In this document: piece by piece, positions 55,742-64,000 of the stretch
Layout of the letters: the number at the start of each line of letters is the position of its first letter
Numbering within the stretch: position 1 is the stretch's first letter
Made by a program: the position numbers and the translations under genes
DNA from: Balamuthia mandrillaris
Lineage: Eukaryota > Discosea > Longamoebia > Balamuthiidae
Direction of reading: 5' to 3'
DNA: 64,000 bases
NCBI GenBank assembly: GCA_031835245.1
Contig: JAVKOQ010000046.1
Location: forward strand, 62,001 to 126,000
Notes under the pieces: generated by a model
The model's input: only the letters and a program-made list of their open reading frames with translations
What the model was told of the DNA's origin: nothing
The model's database searches: none

Positions 55742-57115
55742 TTAGTTCGCCTTTTGGTGTTTGCTGGCGGTGAAGAGTGGAGCAACGGTCGTTTGAAAGA
55801 ACGTGCGTATGGGGTCGGGGCTAAAGTATCTCTCTTGCAATCTCTCCGCATCAGGCCCGCTGCCCGCTCTTGCAAACTGGAGGATGGTGGTACCGCTCTC
55901 CGGATTCTCTGTTCGTTTTATGTTGAACGAAGCCATCTGATACTCCTCGTTGTCCGGTGCGTTGGTGCCAAAGTAAAGGTCCAACAGGGCGTTATAGATG
56001 CCGTAGTTCTTGGAGTGCCAAGTGTGATGGTCCGCGTGATGGTTGACGCCTCCGGAACCATCGGCCTTGCGCGTGTGTCCCACTTTGTTGCTCCAACTCA
56101 GGGTCAACGTGTGATAGGAGAGGGAGGTAGGGGTGTAACCCAGCGCCATTTGTCCCGCCACCTCTACCCAGAGACCCAACCACTCCTCCGGGAGGCCGCT
56201 GCCGTAGATATGCGCATCAAAGGCGTTGGTGTCATGAAGGTAGTGATGGAACTTGTGAGCGGACTCGTAGACTCGCGGCAGGTGCACCATGCGATGCTGG
56301 TGGTAGAACAGCAAGGCCCAGTGGAGCGTGTGGTGAGCGCAGATAGTGGCAAGACGACCGGAGAGACCGGTGAACGCGTCCACCAGCCACACGAACAGCG
56401 GAATGGAATGGCCTCGACAGAGCAGCAGCAGGAGAAGGGAGTATGTCTTGGTGTTAAGGAAGCCATAGCCCACATGAACAAGCGTGGTTCGCAGAGGGAG
56501 CCTTGCCGAAGGGCCTAGCCCCGTTTGGAAGTAGCAGTAGGCGCAGGCGAGCTGGTCCGCTGCGAGGAAGAGCAGGATAAAGGTGTTGTCGATGGGAATG
56601 CTCCAGTCCAAAGCCGACGGCAGCAGCAATGTTCGAAGGTTCTGGAGGATGACCTGAGCGGCATAGTGGCCAGCATACACGGGCGGAGCCAATGCCATGA
56701 ACATGGTCACGGCGGCAAACAGGGAGTAAGGCGCCACAGCGAACTGCAGCAGCCCCAAAAAGAACGCGAGGAGCGGGTGGCCCAAGGCGGCAGCCACCAA
56801 ACAGGAGAGACGCACGGCCATCATGAAGTAGATGGTGTGGTGGAAGGGCCGAGACGGAAGCCCCTTGTGAAGCTCTCGCATGCACTCTTTCAGGTTGGTG
56901 TAGCCCTGGCTGTACCGCTCTTTGATAGAGTTGGGCACTGTCAGCTCCAGCGTCTCGCTTTGCGGGCGTTTGCTGTGGTAGAGGAGGTCGTTGAGGGCGG
57001 CAGGGTTTCTTATCTCATGGGGCAAGGTGGTCAGAAGGGCCAGGTTCTCCCAGTAGAAGGTGGCGAGCAGGGATAATCCCTTCACGTGAGCTCTGTAGTA
57101 GTCGATATATTCCAT
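55742..57115 (-). CDS. Fatty-acid hydroxylase superfamily membrane enzyme
   Basis: Intronless frame of 457 residues. Several hydrophobic spans (about 105-180, 185-215, 235-285) indicate an ER-type multi-pass protein. The di-iron histidine clusters of the sterol desaturase/fatty-acid hydroxylase superfamily are present: HQHRMVH (HxxxH), HKFHHYLH (HxxHH) and HHADHHTWH (HHxxHH), plus upstream HH in CAHHTLHWALL. The substrate (sterol, sphingolipid base or alkylglycerol) cannot be told from the sequence. It is the only gene above 1.3 kb here that has many domains yet no intron, and it is clearly more GC-rich than its neighbours, which hints at retroposition or horizontal gain. The start ATG follows a TTTTTAA stop-rich leader. 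Confidence 0.88.
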   Translation of the reverse strand: MEYIDYYRAHVKGLSLLATFYWENLALLTTLPHEIRNPAALNDLLYHSKRPQSETLELTVPNSIKERYSQGYTNLKECMRELHKGLPSRPFHHTIYFMMAVRLSCLVAAALGHPLLAFFLGLLQFAVAPYSLFAAVTMFMALAPPVYAGHYAAQVILQNLRTLLLPSALDWSIPIDNTFILLFLAADQLACAYCYFQTGLGPSARLPLRTTLVHVGYGFLNTKTYSLLLLLLCRGHSIPLFVWLVDAFTGLSGRLATICAHHTLHWALLFYHQHRMVHLPRVYESAHKFHHYLHDTNAFDAHIYGSGLPEEWLGLWVEVAGQMALGYTPTSLSYHTLTLSWSNKVGHTRKADGSGGVNHHADHHTWHSKNYGIYNALLDLYFGTNAPDNEEYQMASFNIKRTENPESGTTILQFARAGSGPDAERLQERYFSPDPIRTFFQTTVAPLFTASKHQKAN

Positions 57116-57818
57116 TGGAGGTTCTAGTTCTTTTTAATACTGTTGCACTGGTATTAAAGCAACAACAACAAACTGTTTCTGCCTTCTTCGGGTACCAATG
57201 AGAGTTTGGGACTCCACAAAGACGGCAGCAGCAGGAGGGACCGCAGGGTTTTGTATGAGGAACGAGAAGCTGCTGCAGGTTTGCTATGGTAGTAATGCTG
57301 GCGGTTGGATGGCTATGGCGCCCAAGAGGGGCATCGCGGAGATATCTTTGGCATTCGACCGAGCGGTTCGCCCCCCTCCTTAATCCCAGGGCGCATTGAA
57401 CGGGATCGGGCCAGTGGGCCATGCTGTCCCGTCCTTGCGGAGGCGCCCCAGCCAGCCCTGGCGGCCATCGCTTTCCCTCTGCCCGCAAAGGTTGGCTGGC
57501 GGTTTTTTCCTTTCGCCAAAATTTAGCTAAAAAGGGGCAGGATGAGAGCGTGGAGAGGAGATTGGTCGGGAGAGTAGTCGACGATAAATCAACGTCGACA
57601 ACATTTCAGAAATCGGGTCGACCTGAAACATGTGTCGACAAACCTTCCAAGAAAAAAAGAAAGAAAGAAGGAAGCAGAAAAGAAAAAACGTTCGTCTGAT
57701 CCTGCCCTTTCTCTCTCCCTTCCTTCTCTTTGAGCCCCCCCCTCTCAACGATCAACTGTGAGGTGTCTGTAGAAAAAAACAAGCAACACTCCACAACCGT
57801 GTTTTTTTTCCCCCCACA
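57116..57818. promoter_or_regulatory. Divergent region with GC-rich patch and four GTCGAC
   Basis: Between the hydroxylase (minus) and WDR5 (plus). The patch 57190-57520 is markedly GC-rich and open on both strands (for example 57198-57383 plus, 57313-57519 minus), but none of the frames is recognisable. Then GTCGAC occurs at 57577, 57594, 57617 and 57634, within 63 bases, followed by a purine run and the WDR5 start. The second half is probably the WDR5 promoter. Confidence 0.5.
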
Positions 57819-59492
<1,674 letters not shown>

Positions 59493-60012
59493 ACTTTTAT
59501 AACCGCTGTACCTTCTTCTTTCTCTCTTTGTTTTCTCAACAACAGAAAAAAAAAACAGTCCCTCGTGCTATTTTTTTTTTTTTGAGCAATATGCACTCTC
59601 TATCCTAAGGGACTCGGGTCAGGCTCAGGGGCTAGTGCGATTGTTGTGGTGGTGGGCGCCCATCGGGCTTGCTATTTTGTGAGCAGTGCACGCTCGCCTC
59701 TTTTGCCCTGTTCAGTTTTATGTTTTTTCTCTCCAAAGATGACCCGCCGAATGAACTTCACGTTCATCCTACTTTTGCAGCTCTTTGTTGGAACTGCTTT
59801 CTCTTCCTCCTCTTCTTTCGTTTGTTGGAGAGGAAAGATATAGTTTCTTTCTCCTCCTCTTTCCTCTTTCTTTTTCACTCGTAACAAAACACACGCACAC
59901 ACTGCCAGACACTTGGCCTCTTTTCACAAGACTCGCTCTCTTGTGCCTTCAGCTGCAAAACTGCTTTGGGATGCAAGAAGACTTGTTCGGTTCATAGAAG
60001 TAACCCAACAAA
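59493..60012. other. WDR5 / ankyrin gene intergenic region
   Basis: No recognised gene in 520 bases. T-tracts at 59570-59583, then a non-repetitive stretch (59600-59700) with GTGAGCAGTGCAC at 59679-59691, a 13-mer that recurs at 60727-60739. A 65-codon frame from 59646 contains a hydrophobic run but is probably chance in pyrimidine-rich DNA. The ankyrin-gene promoter and 5' UTR likely lie here. Confidence 0.35.
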
Positions 60013-60586
60013 ATGGAGAAGTGTTCGCTGCCTCGCAACCCTTCGAAAGCGCAGTATCGCATTTCGCCTGCCTTTCGTCTCTATGAACGGCTACGAGAGG
60101 TGCTGCAAAACGGGGATTCTGCCAAGCTTAGGCAAGAGCTGCCATCGCTGCAAACGCTGAACTGTGATTTTGGTGTTTGGCCGCCCGAAAGGCCTCTCTT
60201 GCATCACGCATGTGGAGCAGCAAACGCATCCTTGGAAGACATTGAGTACCTTCTTGACCTAGGCAGTGACATAAACTTTCAGGACACAACCTCTGGGTAT
60301 TTGTTTGTTTTTTTTTCATTCAGCGCAGATGGACAGTTCATGCCTAACATGTTTGAGTTGGTCATTTAGGTACACTCCACTGCACCAAGCAGCTTATTAT
60401 GGACGGACAGAAGTGGTGAAACTGCTGCTCAAGAGGGGGGCCTCTACTACTCTCCTTAATTGCAATAGAGAAACCCCTGCGGATGCTGCTAAGGCCAACA
60501 ATCATACTGAAGTAGCAAATCTTTTGCAGCGAGACAATTCTAGAGGCTCACCCCAAGTGGCATCACAGAGAGACGAAGCTAATTAA
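60013..60586 (+). CDS. Small ankyrin-repeat protein
   Basis: 166 residues from exons 60013-60296 and 60370-60586. An N-terminal helical segment (FRLYERLREVLQNGDSAKLR) precedes an ankyrin-like unit (PLLHHACGAANASLEDIEYL, LDLGSDINFQD) and a textbook repeat (YTPLHQAAYYGRTEVVKLLL, KRGASTTLLN), then a half repeat (ETPADAAKANNHTEVANLL). Such short ankyrin proteins are protein-protein adaptors; no specific partner can be assigned. The intron splits the first repeat and the junction restores TSGYTPLHQAA in phase. A hairpin plus T-tract follows the stop. Confidence 0.85.
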
Positions 60587-60966
60587 AATACAAGAGCGCT
60601 GCCGCTGGGACAGCGCCGTCGTTTTTTTTTTTGTTTGTTGTACTCTCATTCTTTGCACTCACCATATTTTTATGACGGTTTTTTTTTGTGAAGAAGAGGA
60701 AACTTTATTTTTTGCTCTTGCAAAAGGTGAGCAGTGCACAACACGTCTGCCCTGCTGCTTCCTCGTTGTTCTTCCCTCTCGGCCGCTCATCATGCCTTCC
60801 CTTTCTTTTTTCCCTTTTGCTTCCGCCTCCTGGCAAACCTCACGACGACCTGATCAAATGTGTCGACTATTATTCCGGGGTTGTCGACACACATAAAAAA
60901 GGCGGGAAACAACCCAAACAAACTGCTGGGGCAGCAGAGCAAGCGCGCGGTGGGTAAACAAAAATA
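60587..60966. promoter_or_regulatory. POT1 upstream region
   Basis: Begins with a GCGCTG...CAGCGC hairpin (60596-60616) and a 10-base T run. Then GTGAGCAGTGCAC at 60727-60739 and GTCGAC at 60862-60867 and 60883-60888, the second inside TGTCGACACACA, about 80 bases before the POT1 ATG. No gene seen. Confidence 0.5.
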
Positions 60967-62615
60967 ATGGAAATGGAGCGGAGGAGCTGCGAGGCGCTGA
61001 CCAGCGCACGCCCATCAGCAGCAGCGACAGGAGGAGTAGTAGCAGGAGGAGGAGGAGCAGCGGCAGCGGCTACTCAAACGGGACAAAACGTATCGCAACG
61101 GCCGAGGTTCACCACTGCTCGACTCTGCATGCAACACCAGCAGGTGCTACAACAACCTCCACCCCAGCAGCAACAAAGAAGAGCGGCCCACAGCAGCGGT
61201 AGCGGTAGCAGTAGCAGTGGAAACAAGCACAACAACGTGTACAGCTACACGCGCTTAGCTGACCTTCGCCCTGGCGTGTTTCATGTCTACGGCATTGTGG
61301 CTGACTTTACCCTGCCTCGCCCCACAAATGGAACTGGTACCACAACCATCCATCTATCGTTTTTGTGCCTGCAACTTTACCTATCATTCTATGAACCCAA
61401 ACAGATATGGTGGTCAGTTTAACTCTCATAGATACATCGTGCCCCACCAAAGGAGAAGGCCTTTCCATCAACCTGTTTGGCAGCTCGGAGCACCACCTCC
61501 CCAAGTTCCACAAAGTTGGCGATATATTCCGTGCACACCGTCTTAGGGTCTGGTCCTTCTTTTCTCCTTTCTTCTCTTCGTCGTTCTCTTCTCCTCTCTC
61601 CTTCCCTTGCTCTCTCTCTTCCTCGCAACGGGAATGGAACTGAATGATGTTTGGGCAGGTGCAACAATATGGAGGCAAGCTGCAAGGAGTGGGCAAGTGT
61701 CCTGGCAACTTTTCCTTTTTGTTGTTGGATGGTGAGCCTGGCAGCTCCTTCAAGGTGCGAACCAGCTCTGACTCCTACACATTCACCACCAAAGATGAGG
61801 AGATTGTGAAGGCTCTTCGCATTTGGGGTCAACACCAAGGCTGTGACGTTCTTAGTTGAGTATGCTGTGTATTGTTGCGGTTGGTTTAGTGCTAACACAC
61901 ATATTCAACCAAAATCAGCTGCTGACCCTGTTACCAATAAGTACTTGAAGCGTATAGACGAGTTGCAACCTGCTACTTTTGTTGACCTTGTTTGCAAGGT
62001 TTTGGTCATCGAAGAGCCGAGACCGTGTCGTTCTGGCATGTTGGTCAACCTACGTGTGTGGGACGGCACCAAGTGCTCCTTTGATTACTCGTTTGTGCTC
62101 TCGCTCGTTTTTCTTGTTCTCTTGTTCTCTTCTTTTTTCTCCGTTCTGGTAGGCCAGAAACTAATAATGTTAGAGAACTGGTAATAGAGGGTTAGAAGAA
62201 TCTGAGGATGGAAGCAAAAAAGAAATTCCGCGTTACAGACTGGACACCAGAGTGGTGGATCCACTGAGCACCAACTTTCTTCTCACGACATCCACCTCGC
62301 ATCTGATTGAAAAGGTAAGGCAGCTTCGAGTGGGCATGTGGGTTCGCTTCCGGAACATCAGCATTCAGATGTACCAGGGCGTTTGCTTCGGCGAGATGAC
62401 TCAGAAGAGCAGTTTTGCTGAAATAGATCCGTCTAGCCCTGAAGTTGTTGCTCGTTTGAAGTTAGTTTTGTTTATTGCCACTGTTTGCATTTCCTTGGCC
62501 TAACTAACCCTTGTATAACAGTGCTTATCGGCAGCGTGACGAGAACCTGAAAGAACGTGAACAGTTGTTACAGGAACAAGAGGCTACAACCTCCGTCACC
62601 TGTTAGCGCGCTCTC

Positions 62616-62647
<32 letters not shown>

Positions 62648-63318
62648 CCTCTCTTCTCCTATAACCTTTCTCTCTCCATTAAATTCTAATATCTTTCCAA
62701 CAGTGCATCCCCATACAGCTGCACCATTCTCCACAATTCGTGACATCCGATCCCATCCAGAGGTTTGTTCTCTTAATCCTCTCTCCCTTCTCCACAATTT
62801 AATAACACGAACCGGAAAATAGCCGATAGGAAAGTTTAGAGTTAAGGCCACAGTGGTGGGATTTACACCATCAGAACTGCGGGACTTTACTGGTGTGTCT
62901 CTATTGGACACAGAGAAAGCAAGCGAGAAGGAAGAACCAGAGTACCGCTTCATGTTTCAACTGATGCTGCAAGATGACACAGGAACATTGCCTGTGTTGG
63001 TTTACAAGGAAGACGCGGTTCGTGTTGCCACATCCAGGAATATGTGACCTAGAATGCTTTGTTGAAACTTACCTCTTCCTTCCCTGCTCATTAACAAAGG
63101 TAACGCTGTTCAACGGAGTGCACGCCGTTAATTTGTACGACAATGAATATTGCTATAACGTGGTGAAGAGTAAAGTAGAAAGGCTGCGCGGTGCCGTCAT
63201 TGATTGTTGCGTAAAGAGCTATCTGGCAGCTCCCTCTGAGGATACGCAAAGTTCCCTCCGACAGCGGCGCTATCGTATGTTCGATACCATACTCCTTGAT
63301 GAAGATAGCTGCTGGTGA
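60967..63318 (+). CDS. POT1: Protection of telomeres protein POT1
   Basis: Single-stranded telomeric DNA-binding protein that caps chromosome ends. Nine exons: 60967-61336, 61405-61547, 61659-61854, 61919-62090, 62188-62460, 62522-62601, 62704-62762, 62823-63017, 63100-63318; 568 residues. Residues 1-95 are Gly/Ala/Gln-rich low complexity. OB fold 1: YTRLADLRPGVFHVYGIVAD, SLTLIDTSCPTKGEGLSINL, FHKVGDIFRAHRL; then FTTKDEEIVKALRIWGQHQ. OB fold 2: FVDLVCKVLVIE, NLRVWDGTKCSF, LRVGMWVRFRNISI. The C-terminal part keeps the POT1 pattern CCVKSYL and RRYRMFDTILL. The intron before 62188 is the least certain junction; other acceptors exist at about 62158 and 62237. Confidence 0.87.
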
Positions 63319-63385
63319 CTAACATGTTAAATAAAATGTATAAAACTTAAACACGAAGTATCTCCTCTTCAAAAAAAAATCTATG

Positions 63386-63787
63386 TTACTTTGATAAGAA
63401 GAATTGGAGCAACTCAGAAGCAGCCTCTTTGACTTTAGCTGCTTCATGGTTGGCATAGTGCTGCTGAAGGGACGGCAACAGTTCCATGTCCAGGGCGAGA
63501 GAGCGGGTGGCTGGGTCTTCCCAGGCGAGGGTACCAACGGCAACGAGGCACCGGTACGCTAATTCTGCATCCTGCTCGGGTTTTGCCAATAGGCTTGACA
63601 GTATGTCCATGCATTGCGCCTTGTGGCCGTCCCTCTCCTCCGCATTGTTTCCTGCTTGCTGCAGACAGTGCACTCCGTAGCTGTTATTTTTAACAAAACC
63701 ATCAGTTCAGCCATCAGCCGGAGAGAGAGGGAGAGAGAGGGAGAGGGAAAGAGAGGGAGAGGGAGAGAGAGAGAGAGAGAGAGAGAC

Positions 63788-63823
<36 letters not shown>

Positions 63824-64000
63824 GAGGAGAGAATGATACTTGAGAAGGATGGTGGCAAGCGCGGTCCGAACTGGGAGGCTGCTGTTGTGTTGACAGTCAG
63901 CCACTGCTTCCAGGACTTGTTCAATGGCGCCACAGATTATTACTCGCAATTTCTGGCGCAAAAAGGTGTTGCAAAGAACGCGCAATGCCATGATAACATT
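63386..64000 (-). CDS. PLAA: PLAA/Doa1 PUL domain, 3' part of gene
   Basis: C-terminal part of the ubiquitin- and p97-binding protein PLAA (yeast Doa1/Ufd3). Two exons are visible (minus): 63840-64000, running off the window edge, and 63386-63680. Sequence MALRVLCNTFLRQKL, LPVRTALATILLNYGVHCLQ, ELAYRCLVAVGTLAWED and HEAAKVKEAASELLQFFLSK matches the armadillo-like PUL domain at the end of PLAA; the stop is where the family ends. The WD40 and PFU domains must lie beyond 64000. The intron between carries two GA microsatellites (63719-63785, 63792-63822). Confidence 0.88.

Noticed and set aside
59646-59843. Small secreted protein of 65 residues
   Set aside because: Hydrophobic content comes from CT-rich DNA, the first residues are not a clean signal peptide and no conserved feature is visible.
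60596-60616. Histone-type 3' stem-loop
   Set aside because: The stem and loop sequences do not match the conserved histone element and the gene encodes an ankyrin protein.

Overview
This is nuclear DNA of a unicellular eukaryote. Almost every gene is split by short GT-AG introns, mostly 50-180 bases, whose sense strand is pyrimidine-rich and often carries a microsatellite. A receptor tyrosine kinase, a transmembrane RasGAP, a CH-IQ-DH-PH RhoGEF, F-BAR/SH3 and SH3/RhoGAP proteins and a WH2/acidic actin regulator lie beside ordinary housekeeping genes. This suggests a unicellular relative of animals (filasterean- or choanoflagellate-like), but nothing here names a species. No mobile element, CRISPR array, rRNA or convincing tRNA was found.

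Layout. 0-2.6 kb: 3' part of kinesin-5. 2.7-19 kb: minus-strand signalling block (LamG/Ig/FN3-TM-RasGAP receptor, receptor tyrosine kinase, RhoGEF), interrupted by one plus-strand charged orphan gene. 19-26 kb: EIF3K, ISCA1, NUP107. 26-34 kb: F-BAR/2xSH3 and SH3/RhoGAP. 34-35.4 kb: a 47-residue microprotein and an RS-rich nuclear protein. 35.6-42 kb: DHTKD1, ZNF593/Bud20, a 3-hydroxyacyl-CoA dehydrogenase. 42.4-47.2 kb: a PUB-PP2C fusion and a VCA-type actin regulator. 47.7-53 kb: PSMA3, GCDH, TIMM50. 53-57 kb: F-box/LRR protein and an intronless fatty-acid hydroxylase-like enzyme. 57.8-64 kb: WDR5, an ankyrin protein, POT1 and the 3' end of PLAA.

Two functional themes stand out. One is Ras/Rho/actin control: RTK, RasGAP receptor, RhoGEF, RhoGAP, F-BAR and the actin regulator. 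The other is mitochondrial lysine/tryptophan catabolism, with DHTKD1, GCDH and the hydroxyacyl-CoA dehydrogenase inside 16 kb. Divergent intergenic regions repeatedly carry the palindrome GTCGAC, up to six copies in 160 bases, a candidate promoter element of this genome.

Limits. Splice sites were read by eye from GT/AG signals, frame continuity and family similarity. Every complete multi-exon model was checked to give an open frame whose length is a multiple of three, but individual junctions may be off by a few bases and no transcript evidence was available. First exons and UTRs are the least certain parts.
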